A stretch of DNA of 64,000 nt from NCBI GenBank assembly GCA_026545225.1, contig CM048846.1:84895270-84959269 (forward strand). The letters run 5' to 3'. The notes under the pieces were generated by a model. The model had not been told where the DNA came from. It saw nothing but the letters and a program-made list of their open reading frames with translations, and did no database searches. Origin of the DNA: Cornus controversa (lineage: Eukaryota > Streptophyta > Magnoliopsida > Cornales > Cornaceae). A program made the translations under genes and the position numbers. Numbering within the stretch: position 1 is the stretch's first letter; the number at the start of each line of letters is the position of its first letter. This document shows positions 35,463 to 47,134 of this stretch, in pieces.

Positions 35463-36231
35463 AACTAACGTCTATACTTTGTACTATCACTTTTTCCGGT
35501 CACGTGAAGGAACAAAACAGTAATCATGAATCAAACTTCTCTCCAACAACTTACCTTTGATTAAAACTAGAGATCGAGCTGATCAATTTCAGAAATATGT
35601 GAATTTCTTGAATGGGTTTCACTTCCACGGTTTCACCCCTTATATATTAATTAATAAAGTCTCTTAAGTCCTAACTAACACTTTTACATGCAAATTATGT
35701 AATATATATACTACTCCATGTATAAAGAATTACCACTCTGTTTTTTCTAGCGAGATAGCATTATATATATATATATATATTTGTGTCTATTCATTTTTAT
35801 GTGGTCCATAACACAGATTAATTATAATCCATAAGTTGATATATAATCCGTACAATAGATAATATAATTAATATGGTGTTTTTTTCCTTTGTAAATAATG
35901 TCCCTGTAGGTATGTCAAACCAAAGCCTATGCTCATGATAAAATAGGTGATCAAACCTCTTATTAATTAATATACCATAGATAAATATTTCTTTGGTGAG
36001 AAAACAGTAAGTTTCATTTCATTTTATTTGTTGGAACATTTGTGCATTGTGAGTATAGTTGAACACATTTACGTGATAAAAAGAAGGCAATTTAATTTAA
36101 TGGATTAGGAAGCATAAACTTACTTAGATAATTAAACAGAAAATAGAAACGAAAAATTAATTAATGAAAGGATTCACCAAATACTAGCTACCACCAAAAA
36201 CTAAGACTAGAGATAGATAGATTGAGAACAA
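35463..36231. other. AT-rich stretch, no gene recognised
   Basis: A TA microsatellite lies at about 35762-35781. The remaining sequence has no extended open frame and no terminal repeats that I can pair. Confidence 0.5.
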
Positions 36232-36358
36232 AAGCCAACCAAACCCTAAAAGAAAGCACAAAGACTCCAACATAACATAGCTAGACGAAAGCCAAACCAA
36301 CCCTAAAAGCAAGTACAAGTACAAAGATTCCAACATAACATAACATAACAGCTAGTTA
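36232..36358. repeat. tandem duplication of about 63 bp
   Basis: Two copies share AAAGCCAAACCAACCCTAAAA-type and GATTCCAACATAACATA-type words. The second copy also has ACAAGT and ACATA stutters. It lies immediately downstream (on the minus strand) of the HSP20-like locus. Confidence 0.7.
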
Positions 36359-36490
36359 GAAACATTAACGGAAGCAATTGAAACTCATTCCTCCTCCTTT
36401 TCTTCTGTATGGCGTCGAGGCCTTTTACATTAACGACGGTTACGTCTTTCCTTTCTTCAAGCTTGAACTTGGTAGAAGCAGCTTGCGCCC

Positions 36491-36604
36491 TCGATGTGAA
36501 AGACCATTTTCGCCGCCTCCATCACCATCACCATCACCGTCACCATCTTCTTCTGCTGTGATGTAGAGATGGTGGTTTTCAACACAAACCAACACATTTT
36601 CCTT
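36491..36604 (-). repeat. left arm of HSP20 inverted repeat
   Basis: Read on the minus strand this arm is in sense orientation for HSP20 (ENVLVCVENHHLYITAEED). It pairs with 36711-36818 almost perfectly; the main difference is a 12-base length change in the GATGGT stretch. The spacer between arms (36605-36710) is about 106 nt. Confidence 0.85.
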
Positions 36605-36710
36605 TGAGATGCCAGGGAAAGGAGACGTCACTTCTACTTGATAGAAATGGTTTCTTCAAGCAAAAATCTGTTGATTAAAAATCTGTTGAAAGAGAAGACT
36701 CCCCATCTGA

Positions 36711-36818
36711 AAGGAAAATGTGTTGATTTGTGTTGAAAACCACCATCTCTACATCACAGCAGAAGAAGATGGTGATGGTGATGGAGGCGGCAAAAATGAT
36801 CTTTCACATCGACGACGG
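36711..36818 (+). repeat. right arm of HSP20 inverted repeat
   Basis: This + strand copy carries the same HSP20 fragment (ENVLICVENHHLYITAEED). Relative to transcription from the minus-strand TATA box it is antisense and is transcribed first, so sense and antisense would lie in one RNA. Confidence 0.85.
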
Positions 36819-37007
36819 TTATGAGCTTAAGCAGTCGGAGGCCGAAGAATTAGAATCACTTTCAGCCACGTTGCAAAGTGAATGGGTGAAACCCGCGACC
36901 ATTCGACCTGAGAGCTGTGAGGGGAGTATGGCCTTGGTGATAGCTATTGAGGACGCCATTGAAAGGTTTTGTGGGTTCTGGATATTGGCTGGGAGAGGTT
37001 TTGTGGG

Positions 37008-37017
37008 TTTATATATA
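37008..37017 (-). promoter_or_regulatory. TATA box of the HSP20-like locus
   Basis: TATATATAAA on the minus strand lies 49 bases upstream of the ATG at 36959. The following leader, AACCCACAAAACCTCTCCC, is A/C-rich like many plant leaders. No clear heat-shock element (paired GAA/TTC triplets) was found just upstream, so heat induction is not supported by what I see. Confidence 0.55.
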
Positions 37018-37198
37018 GGTGAGAGGAGATGGCAGTTAAAGCACTTGGATGCCCAGCTGTCCAACTTTTTAAGTGTGAGAACCAATAAATACTAAAAAAA
37101 GAATTGTTTGGTTAATTACCACTTTTAGTTAATAATTCTAATTAAGTTCATCATTCTACTTACATTAGTTTTCTTTCGATACTACCCTTTATTTTATC

Positions 37199-37199
37199 G

Positions 37200-37239
<40 letters not shown>
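37199..37239. repeat. (AT)n microsatellite
   Basis: About 20 consecutive AT dinucleotides, a likely length-variable site. Confidence 0.95.
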
Positions 37240-39640
37240 CATAGTCTTAAATTTACATAAGATTACCTTTAATTATTGAAATTACATAATTGTAAAACAA
37301 TAGAAATAAAAAAAAAGTGAAAAGAGTTTAAATAATTCATGAATTGTACATGACACCTCAACAAAAAAATATATATAACTTTTTGGGTTGTTTTAATATT
37401 TATTTTATTACAATCGGTGGAATTTAAATAACTTAATATTTTAAAATTTTGGTGGCAATTAAAACTATGTGCATTATTATTGTATATTGATACTAATTAA
37501 AAAAAAATAGAGGTAAAAGGTATAGTTAGTATTTTACTCAGAAAATAAAATTTAAGGCATTTATAAGAAGGGGCATTGTTGAAAAAATATATTGTTAATA
37601 GAGTTATGCACTTAGCTAGAAATAATTGTTAATAGTAACTTTATGGTCTTTATAAAAATAAAAAAAAAGGACTTATTTGTCTTTAAAATTAAAAAAATAC
37701 GACTAATTAGTAATTTTTTCAAAAAAACTCCTTTATGTATCACACAAGTATTCAAAGCTGACCTCCTAGTCGTTGGATGTTTTTCTGATCGATGAATAAG
37801 CTTTATTAACAAAATTTTTGTAGGACTTTAATGAAATCAATTTCTTTAAAAATAAAAAGTCATTTATAAAGCGTCTAAAGTTGAAGAATAATAGGTGGAT
37901 TTTATTTTTCAACGTTTGTATTATATATCATACTTGTACCAACAAGCCCTTGCGGATCAGGATTTGTCGTGTAGGAGAAGATTCTATTGATGCCCTGTGG
38001 CATAAAATGCCACAGTTTTGTAAATTTTAAATAATAGATTTTTTTTGAATAAAAATAATATGTTTTATTTAACCGTTTCAAAAAATTTAGGCAAATAGAT
38101 ACCCAATCTCTCACTTCTCTATAAACAAAAAGTTCACTTAATTTGAGACTCCTAAATTCAAGAAAAATTCTCAATTAAATGAGTAATTCTACAATATTTC
38201 GGAAATTCTTTAAATGTAAGAATCTCATCAATGATAAAATACATTTTTTCATTATTATAGGAAATCATAAAAGGTGAAATTTTATTAGTGGTGGGATTCA
38301 TCCAATACACGAAATCCCCGTAATATATAATAATTTCTCCTATTAAATGAATTTATAATTTATTTTATTATTATTATTATTATTAAAAGGCTTCCTTTTA
38401 TTATATAGAGCCATTGAATATGCAACAATTTTACACGCAACATGCAAAAAACATACTTTAAAATGAAAAAATGCAAGACTTAACTAACAACCTTAGTTGA
38501 AAATCTTATTAATACTCCTGTTAAACATAAATTAAATTAATGAAAATTTTTTTTTCTTATATGTAATAAATATTTTTATTTGTTATATTATGTTAAGTTT
38601 TATTAATTAATGTACAACTAATTAATAATTTAAATTATAATCTACTTAACACTTGAGAGCAATATATATGTTCAATTTCTTTAATTCTTCTCATTCCTTT
38701 AATTTAATGTTATAATTTATAATTATATAATACTATGCAATGTTATTATTTGTAATTATATAATATTATTTATAATTTATATATAATTTTTTATGTTATT
38801 TTATGTTATATTATTTAGTGTTATATATTATTTATAGAGATAGAAAGTAATATATATTTATATATATCTATATATAGAGATAGAGGGATAGGAGTTTGAG
38901 GCACAGGACGTAGCATCTCCTTGGGATTCTTATCCCAATATTTAGGTACTCACAGTGAGTAGCTACTATGTGATGACCACTGGGCCAATAACAAATAGAC
39001 ACGTAATCTCTAAGTACAAATCTATAATGCAACTTTATATTTATTATTAAAATTGAAATTATTCTCCAAGGAGCGCTTCATGATCCATTTGCCTTCTCTC
39101 TGCAATATCTTTCTTGTTGAATATATACACACACACAAATGTAATGCACGCGTCAAGTAATAATTTTTGTGTCTATGTTTCTATGTCCAACAATTAGAAG
39201 TAAATTCGTGAATAATTTTTTCCCACCCCCAATGAATAGTTGAATCGTAACAACCACTAAATTTATTAAATAAATAAGTGATTAATTAAGGGTGTAATCC
39301 TAATATGAATAAGAGAGTTACTCGGTCAAGAACACTATGCATACAGTATATATATTGTTATGACAAATTGTCACAAACTAAGTGCAATTACGAAATACAA
39401 CAAAAAATAAATAAGAATCACACACAAAATACAAGAATTTATGTGATTATGTAATTTGCCTACATTCACGCTGAAAATCCGACAAAAGTTTTCACTATTC
39501 GAAAATCAGAAAATTATAAACTGTAGGTTTGAGTACGCCAAACCATGTGGCAAGTTGAAAAGTCAATGGCCAATGTGGCAGTCATTTCATCCATTGAAAG
39601 GTAAAGAACGAAACAAGGATTACTCAATCTGTCAAAAGAG
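37240..39640. other. very AT-rich stretch, nothing recognised
   Basis: The stretch holds long A/T runs, a short ATT-trinucleotide repeat near 38366-38384 and TATA-type low-complexity sequence at 38700-38880. Open frames are short and of low complexity. No element termini could be paired. Confidence 0.5.
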
Positions 39641-39660
39641 CTAAGACCATAAAATAAGAC

Positions 39661-39935
39661 AAGCTTTGAACACACTCTTCAAAGACCAATACAAAACCCT
39701 GACACCATGTTAGGCCAAGGAAGCCTTGAACACACTTTTCGAGCATCATTACAGAGCTCTGACACCATGTTAGGCCAAACAAGCCTCAAACACACTCTTT
39801 AAGCACTATCACAAAGCCTTGGCACCATGTTAGGTCAGACAAATCTCAAACGCACTCTTCAAGCACCGTCACAAACCCTGGCACCATGTCAGGCGATACA
39901 AGCCTTGAACACACTCTTCGAGCACCAATACAAAG
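39661..39935. repeat. 60-bp tandem repeat, about 4.6 copies
   Basis: The units line up at exactly 60 bases (the fourth at 59). Each has a form of AAGCCTTGAACACACTCTTC, then GAGCACCA-type sequence, then CACCATGTTAGGCC at about 39703, 39763, 39823 and 39882. Divergence between units is modest. It sits at the edge of an LTR-like region and may be part of a retroelement. Confidence 0.95.
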
Positions 39936-40800
39936 AAACATCGAGCACACTCTCTCGAGGACCATCACAAAACCCTGATATCTAGTCACTCTCACAAAGC
40001 CTCGAGAACTCTCCCGAATGGTGCCTAAGAATTTAAAAACTCTTCCGAGCACTACCAAGTCTCATCACGTGACAAGCGGAACCTGGTAAGAGTCCCTTGT
40101 TCTGATACAACCAAGACCTTCACGAGATATTTAGAGGGAATCTGGTTTGGAGGATGAGAAATAGAAAAAAGTCTAACCTTCTCAGTGGGCCTAGTTAATG
40201 GGACAGTGAAAGCATGCCACGACAAAGACTCTTATAATCACCATTAATGTTCTGGTAAGAGCCATTAATACTCTCAACTACTGCCTCTGCGATTTGGCTG
40301 AGCACATTTAATGAATGCTAGGGATAAACACGCTAATGCCAGCTAAAAAAAAGCAGAGCAAGCTGAGAGATTTGACCTGTTAGGTGCCTAGGGCATCATA
40401 ACCTAAATGTTTTAGGTATTGGATGATTATCAACCCGGTTTGAATCCAACGGGCATGACTCAAAGAGACCGGGCACTATAAATTTTTCAAAGACCTCAGT
40501 AAATGCAAAAGGGGAGGATGATATGTTGTCATATGGCAAAATAGTCCTACCTTCACGACGGTCCCCATTAATTAACTTTATTTCTCCTCCCTCCTCCAAA
40601 GATCCTTCTCTGAATCCCTCATAGTTGTATTGAATACCACTCATATTACCACTGTTACTATTAATAAAATAAAGACCCTATACATAAGTTTCAACCATAA
40701 ACTCTAGCTCTCACTCTCTTTCTGCTATTTACAGTGTCTTGTCTCTTGATCCCACTCTAATCCCTAGATGCCCTTATATAATAGATTACAAGAAGTGGTA
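39936..40800. other. LTR-like region without defined ends
   Basis: GC content is higher than the surroundings. There is a TATA-like CACTATAAATTTTTC near 40475 and an AATAAAATAAAGACC signal near 40663, an LTR-like promoter and polyadenylation order. No TG..CA ends, target duplication or primer-binding site were found, so the assignment is tentative. Confidence 0.3.
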
Positions 40801-40834
40801 CACACTACAATAAATGTGCACAAAATGTGCAGAT

Positions 40835-41365
40835 CTTAAGTTATTTTTAAATAAAAAATATTCGTTTTACAGAACAAATTACGACTTTAAATGCAATATG
40901 TTAAACTACTACTACATTACAAATTTTATTGCATTAGGTGAAAATTTTACTACATATAATCTGAAACATTTCATAACTAATATAACCATGCGCACAACTC
41001 GAGAGTTTTGACGGACCATTGTTAAATGAACTAATAATAGGCATATTTTTTTATTATCAATTGTTCAGCAACTTCACATAATTGGTACATGTTAACATAT
41101 GTATGAGCAGCCCAATTGCATGTGATGTATGAGTTTTACTACACATGTGAATAGTGTAGATTCATTATATTCGTCTAGTTATAATCATCCATGTTTAAAT
41201 ATAACAAACCACTTTGCACTATCATATGGATTTGTTTCAATTTATAAAAATGTAATACTTTAACTGCAAAATATGAAAGTTTTACTGCACATTTGTAATA
41301 TTTTAATTGTATTAAGTTAAATTTTTATTGCACAAAATTTGAAGCATTTCAACACTAATTTTATT
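40835..41365. repeat. diverged direct repeat of about 110 bp
   Basis: 40865-40985 and 41250-41362 share TTTTACTACA-like, ATTGCATTAGGTGAAAATTT versus ATTGTATTAAGTTAAATTTT, and GAAACATTTCATAACTAAT versus GAAGCATTTCAACACTAAT. The copies are separated by about 265 bases of unrelated AT-rich sequence. Confidence 0.6.
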
Positions 41366-41750
41366 TCTGAGGGCAATTAGGTAAACTCATATTGAGCTGC
41401 AAAGGAGTAATTTGATCCCTGTGTACTGAGGAACAGTGAAAAGTGTCAAATACGTAAATACTTTCATATAAGTTATTTTTTTATCATATACTATTTGAAA
41501 CTTATCATATTTGTAATTAGGCCACCAAAAATAGTCATAAATTAAATTAATCCTATTTTTTTTAATAAGATGTATGTTTATAAATTAACATCTGCGTCAT
41601 TAGTCATTTTGAATTTCAACTCAACATATAGAATTGCTAAGAACGAGAATGTAAGGGTATGCAGAAAATGTTTTGCAAGTTGCTATATTTTTTCATAATT
41701 TCATATAGATTAATTTTATTCAAGTTGATTAACTTGTGGAATAATAATAA
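41366..41750. other. AT-rich stretch, nothing recognised
   Basis: No open frame, repeat or terminal structure was identified. Confidence 0.5.
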
Positions 41751-42164
41751 GGGTCTATTTAGTAACCATTTTTGTTTCATATTTTGTGTTATGGGTGGTG
41801 TATGTAGCGAAGCAAAACACTACAACACATTTGATAACTTTTGTTACTATTTGAATAGTACCACATTTGTTGCCAAAAAGAGATCTAAATAAGAAACAAA
41901 AATTTGGTGTTTCCTAATGTATTCTCACCGTAGAGATGAACAGTACAAAAAAAAACCCTCTACGTGGCATTTTTTTAACTAGCCATTTTGTTTTTCAATC
42001 TTTTAACATTTTTTTACTAAACATGTTTTCATGTTTTGCTTCCAAAAATCTTGCAATAAATTTTAACCAAACATGTCACTATTAAACACGCTCCACAACA
42101 TAAACATCATTTTTGTTCCGGATGAAAAGAGGAACACAAAACGAAAACGATTTCCAAACAGACC
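41751..42164. mobile_element. GGTCTGTTTGG-type MITE (about 414 bp)
   Basis: The left end GGGTCTATTTAGTAACCATT and the right end TTTCCAAACAGACC are imperfect inverted repeats over about 26 bp, including TTTTTGTTT / AAACGAAAA. Plant MITEs starting GGTCTGTTTGG are very common. The flanks are AT-rich and a target duplication is unclear, so class (hAT-like) and exact ends are provisional. Confidence 0.6.
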
Positions 42165-42863
42165 ATAAATTATGTCATTTTATGAAGGAAAATGATAAGT
42201 AATCATAACTGGTCAATGAAACAAAGAGCCAAAAAGATAATTAAAGGCCCTTGAGTAGTTTCAAAGGCCTTAATCTGGTTAAATTTTTGTGACTAGCCAT
42301 TTATTTATTTATTTATTTTCAAAGAGTAAAAATTATCGAATATCCTTAATTCCTTATAGTACCATACCACAAAGTGGTTTAAGAGCATTGGACGACCAAA
42401 CATTCTTGATAACCCAAGGCCAAACCATAAGTAAAAGATAACTTTTTAGCAATACATTCCCAAAATATTGCATTTTAACAGGCCCAAGATCAAGCCCAAT
42501 GCTCATTACCCATTAGAGTGGTTATTTTAAATGATTAATGAGGTAAATTTTATTATTTTGTAGCACATTAGGGCATTTTGATATTTTAATTTAATTCTTT
42601 AACGGAATTTTAACCGGACTAACAGTCAACTACGGCAAGAGTGGTTAAAGTAAAGTTAAAGAAATTTTAGGAAAGGTTGACCAATTTTTTTACTAGTTTA
42701 ATCCGAGGACGATTAAAATAAACCTTAGGAGAAAATCAAAGTAATTTATCCTATAAACTTACTCTTTCAAGTTGTACGATATTCTCTCTCTTCTCTTTAT
42801 ATGTATAGTTCTCTCAATCTCTGTTATATATACATGTACGTATATCTATCTATATACATATAA

Positions 42864-42894
<31 letters not shown>

Positions 42895-42975
42895 TGCTCC
42901 TCTTTGTTATATATATGTGTATTGCTCATTGCTCTCTCTCTCTTTCACTCTATGTATCGAACTACAAACTATAAT
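42165..42975. other. AT-rich stretch, nothing recognised
   Basis: A TA microsatellite lies at about 42871-42894 and CT microsatellite pieces at 42932-42945. No gene is supported. Confidence 0.5.
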
Positions 42976-42979
42976 ATGG

Positions 42980-43345
42980 GCAGAAGAGTTACACATTTGG
43001 TCTTGTTTGTAACATTTTAATACTTTAGGGGGTAAAATAGTCTCCCAATGTCGTAATATGTAAAAAGGGTATAGTTCATTTTTTTATTTTTTTCATTAAC
43101 TCTTTTTAAGTCACTCGGGCAAAATTATAATTCTAATATAAACCGGACGACAGTGTAAGGGAAGTTACACTGTTGGCCTTGTTTGCAACATTTTAATAAT
43201 TCAGTAGGCAAATTGTCTTTCAGGAACAATTTGCAAAAAGGGTAGAATTCCGGGATTCTTTTGCAATTAATCCTTTTTAAGTCAATCAGATATTATGGTA
43301 TAATTTGCCGTAAAATTATAATTTTAATATAAACTTAACGACACG
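42980..43345. repeat. tandem duplication, unit about 176 bp
   Basis: Both copies hold GTTACAC, GGTCTTGTTTGTAACATTTT or its variant GGCCTTGTTTGCAACATTTT, AAAAAGGGTA, CTTTTTAAGTCA and AAAATTATAATT. The second copy is slightly longer at its right end. Confidence 0.75.
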
Positions 43346-44436
43346 AAATAGTTTAGAGTTTTTTTTTTTTTTTTGCAATTTTCCCTATATGTTGTTATTC
43401 TTTAAAAGGTCAATCACATAAAACCTCCTAAAGTACATATAATTTTGCAGGTTATTCCTCAATGAATTCAACACATCTTTGCTATTGAAAACTTGAAAAT
43501 ATGACCAATAACACAACTGTTGTTAGGTGACTCTTAAATGTGTCTTTAGGATTAAAGTTAATTGTGCAAAACTCCTGAACTATTGAAAAATTGTACCTTA
43601 TCCTGCAAAAAAGGTGATATTTTTCATGAGAGATTTATGCAACTAATCAAAATGGGTAAATTGTGTGATTTTCGTTTGTTTTGACGTAAAGTATTTTTAA
43701 AAAAATATTTTAAAAAAATTTCGGTGTTTGATTGCATATTTAAAAAAAGAAAAATATTATATGCGTGAAACATTTTCACACCAAAATATTTGAGTTGGTG
43801 CAACCAACTCATAAAATATTGAATAACTAACTTGGTTGATGCATCTCCATTTAGTAGTCATATGTAGAAAAAAAAATGGTTGTAAATTAGATCTAAAAGT
43901 AATTTTTGATAAACAGGCAATAAGAACATTTATACAGAAGCATTAGAAATACAAATATCATACAAATATCATTCTAATATCATGTCACATTTTAACAGAA
44001 TAATTCTATCAATAATTGAAACATTAAACAAATTCGAGTGTCATTTATTTGGTGAAATATTATAATAAAAAATTTCCAAATCTTTGACAACTTTATAAAA
44101 TTATTTATAAAACACACCATTTATTATGATATATAGTTTCAATAAGTGGAATCCCTCAAAAAATCAATTGCACTTCAAGGTTAATTGTGCAAAACTCATG
44201 AACTATAACAAAATTTACACGTTAACCCCTAAAAATATAATATGAAAATCTTGGATAGTTCATAAGGATTTTATGCAATTAATCAAAAAGGGTAGATTGA
44301 CACTTCAAAAAATTAACTCTTGGTACACCATCCCTTATGATATATGGTTCTAATAAGTGGAATTCCTCAATAAATAAATATATATACTCACACACAAATA
44401 AACACATCTATTGATTTTTCAATTTCTTGATTACCA
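43346..44436. repeat. AT-rich stretch with diverged direct repeats
   Basis: GTTAATTGTGCAAAACTC with its following 110 bases occurs at about 43557 and 44180. ATGATATATAGTTTCAATAA at about 44127 recurs as ATGATATATGGTTCTAATAA at 44339. The order suggests an insertion or partial duplication. No terminal inverted repeats or coding sequence were found. Confidence 0.5.
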
Positions 44437-44679
44437 TAGGGATGACAACAGGTGGGTTGGGTTTACCTAAACCTGTACCCGTTCAATTTAATTAAAAGTC
44501 CTACCATAATCGCTCTAAACCCGGGATAAGTTGATTTCTCAAATTCCACCCCCGCCTCGCTAGTAGGAAAAAAACATGTCCCACCCCGTTTATATTTTGA
44601 TGCATATTTTTTTTGTTCCTTTTTCAATCATTTAGATATACATATTAATATGTATGTGTGGGTGTGTGTATATACTATA

Positions 44680-45470
44680 GGAAAATGTTTGCCTTAGGCC
44701 ATATCAGTAGGAAGTTCCTACTGATATGGGATGTGTCCCAATAAAACAACGACATCTGTGAAAAATAAATAAATCATACGGGTTATAAAAAAATGGGTCT
44801 CTTTTTTTACGGGTCATACACTTACTTTTCTCTTCTCTGGCAATAGAACCGATGATAATCTCTGAATCATCCCAAATCTCGGCTGAGAACATAGCGTTGA
44901 TATAAGAATCTTAAGATTTTTTTGTTTTCTAATTTTAAAAAAGGATCTTGAGATGTTTGGTCTTAATTTGGCGTACAGTTTTAGGTTGCTCGTCAAATAA
45001 GGACACTGTTCCTATGAACAACGTGAGACCATATATATATGGTGAAGAAAAAGTGCATCCAACTTCCTCTTTATTCAAAGACAAATCAGTTTTGGATTTT
45101 AGTTTTATTATTATTTTGTGTATGTGTGTGTGTATGTGTGTATTTGTCATAAATTTTTAAAATATGAAGATAAAGATGCAAAAACCAATGCGTTTATGGA
45201 GATAGGGAGAGAGAGTTTTAAAGAGAGAAAGAAAGACGTATAGTTTTAGAAAGGGATACAAAGATCCGAAACACAATGAAATCAGAAAATACAAAGTCTT
45301 AGATGGGGAGGGGAAAAAAACTACGATGGCTTTTAGATAAGCTAGAGAAAAGAGACTCTGCTAATTCATCTTTAATTTTTATAAGTTTTAAATATATATC
45401 TAATTTTTATTGGTCCATGTCCCTTGTAAGAAGGAATTCCTTCTTATATGGCCTGAGGTAAGCATTCTCA
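44680..45470. mobile_element. Mutator-like MITE (791 bp) with terminal palindromes
   Basis: The left end GGAAAATGTTTGCCTTAGGC and the right end GCCTGAGGTAAGCATTCTCA form an inverted repeat of about 65 bp. A 9-bp flanking pair, TATACTATA at 44671-44679 and TGTATTATA at 45471-45479, matches at seven of nine positions. Inside the left repeat is a perfect 15+1+15 palindrome (44699-44729); the right repeat has AAGAAGGAATTCCTTCTT. There is no transposase frame. Confidence 0.7.
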
Positions 45471-45566
45471 TGTATTATATATACACTGCTTTCAATTATA
45501 TTTATCACCACCAACATGTGATGGTGTGGCACATTCTAATGATAAAAAAGAAAGAAGAAAAAATGA

Positions 45567-45577
45567 TTGAAAGAGAG
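45567..45577. repeat. target-site duplication of LINE, left copy
   Basis: TTGAAAGAGAG is repeated exactly at 49838-49848. The pair brackets the LINE, with the poly(T) (the element's poly(A) tail on the minus strand) next to this copy, as target-primed reverse transcription leaves it. Confidence 0.8.
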
Positions 45578-45652
45578 GTTTTTTTTTTTTATAAGTAAAA
45601 ATTTCAATAAAAGCACCCAAGCGGGGGACACATCCCAAGGAACAACACAAAA

Positions 45653-46205
45653 TCAAAGCCTTAAATTATCCACAAAAGTCAACAGGGTCTCCGAAGAATT
45701 ACAAATATATTCCTCCGACCAAAAGTATAAGGAACTAAGGACAGAGTATCTAAAAATTCCCCAGGAATTTTCTTTATCTTCAAATGATCTCTTGTTCCTC
45801 TCATTCCATAAAGCCCACCATAAACAAAGAGGAGCAACCCTCCAGGAATATCTAGCACCATGCCGCACCCGAACTTTATCCCAAGCTATAATGTAGCTCG
45901 CCACCGACTTAGGCATGATCCACTGTACTCCAAAAATAACACAAAGCAAATCTCATCCCTCCCTAAATTTAGGGGCAATGAAGAAGAAGGTGATCCATGA
46001 ATTCCTCCGCCCGTTTACACATGCAACACCAATTCGCCAAGATATGTCCTCTTTTCCTTAGGTTATCAATGGTCAAGATTTTCCCCATGGATGTTGCCCC
46101 AACAAAATAAGCCACTTTCAAAGGAGCTCTAGAGTGCCAAATGCCTTTCCAAGGAGTGAGAGTCCAACAACCTCCGATAAAATTACCGAACCTCAAATCT
46201 CCCAT
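45653..46205 (-). pseudogene. LINE C-terminal zinc-binding (zf-RVT) region
   Basis: The frame 46205-45969 reads [18 protein letters not shown], then [20 protein letters not shown], the Cys/His set of the zf-RVT domain at the end of plant LINE polyproteins. The final frame (45949-45653) reads PLCLWWALWNERNKRSFED, the normal tail of these proteins. A frameshift lies between the two. Confidence 0.9.
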
Positions 46206-47134
46206 GACTCGTGCCAGTCCAAATCAGTTCATCGCACCCTACCCTGAAAAGGTCTGTCCATAAAGTAAGGCCAAAAACTTTGTTATCTCCTCAATTTCCC
46301 AATCATGCAGAAATCTCTCAAACTAAACATCCCAAACCAGTCATCCGCCATCAAGGTGATAACATTGAGCAACCGTTACATGTCTATCTATTGCAATTCT
46401 GGTAAGTATCGGGTAGGTACTCTCGAACGATCTCTCGCCACACCAATGGTCATTATATAATCTTACAAACCGTCCATCCCTCAATCAAAAACGAATGTTC
46501 TTGGATAACTCATTTCAGCCCTTCGCAATGTACCTCCATACCCCAACCCCAACTGGTGACCTCAACATCAACGAGCACCATCCCCCTCTATCCTCTCCGT
46601 ATTTGAGACATATAACCTGCCTCCAAGACCTATCTCTCTCCGTCCCAAACCGTCAAATCCACTTACCCAATAAAGCTTTATTGAAAAGATTCAATTTTTG
46701 CACCCCTAGCCCTCCCCTTTGAATGGGTCTACAAATCTACTCCCATCTTACCAAATGGAGTTTCTGGCTCCTCCCTTATGCCACCCCATAAAAAGTTCCT
46801 CTATAATCTCTCTAGCCTCCTCAGTACAGAAGCCGACAATGGAAATAAGAATATAAAGTAGGTAGGAAGGCTCGAAAGCGTGCTCTTCATCAAAGTCAAT
46901 CTACCCCCTTTTAATAAATATTATTTCTTCCACCCAGCTAACCGCCTCTCAAATCGTTGCACAACATGATCCCAATAAAAGGCTCTCCGAGCCTTAACTC
47001 CCAGTGGTAGTCCTAAATAAGTTAAGGAAAAAGAACCCACTCAGATCCCAATATATTTGCCAAATGGTCAATCTCCTCCACCTCCCCTACAGAAATAATC
47101 TAGCTCTTTCCAAAGTTCACCTTCTGACTTGAGA

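Larger units (their letters stand above)
36380..36959 (-). pseudogene. rearranged small heat-shock protein (HSP20) locus
   Basis: On the minus strand, an ATG at 36959 opens a 46-residue peptide starting MASSIAITKAILPSQL, rich in Ser and lacking acidic residues for its first 32 positions. This is the kind of N-terminus that targets plant HSP20s to mitochondria or plastids. The frame stops at 36819. Further down, 36640-36490 reads FPGISKENVLVCVENHHLYI plus an acidic GDGDGDG stretch, the start of an alpha-crystallin domain. 36460-36420 reads KLEERKDVTVVNV in another frame, resembling an HSP20 C-terminus. The middle of the domain is missing, and a second copy of the domain start lies inverted at 36711-36818. 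Family members hold unfolding proteins soluble during heat stress; this copy cannot make one. Confidence 0.65.

Noticed and set aside
36730..37095. 121-codon + strand open frame through the HSP20 locus
   Set aside because: It reads the HSP20 fragment in the wrong frame and then the antisense of the targeting peptide and promoter; it is a shadow of the minus-strand locus.
39661..39935. Regular repeats considered as a CRISPR array
   Set aside because: There is no alternation of conserved repeat and unique spacer; the whole 60-bp unit is repeated, and the DNA is plant nuclear.
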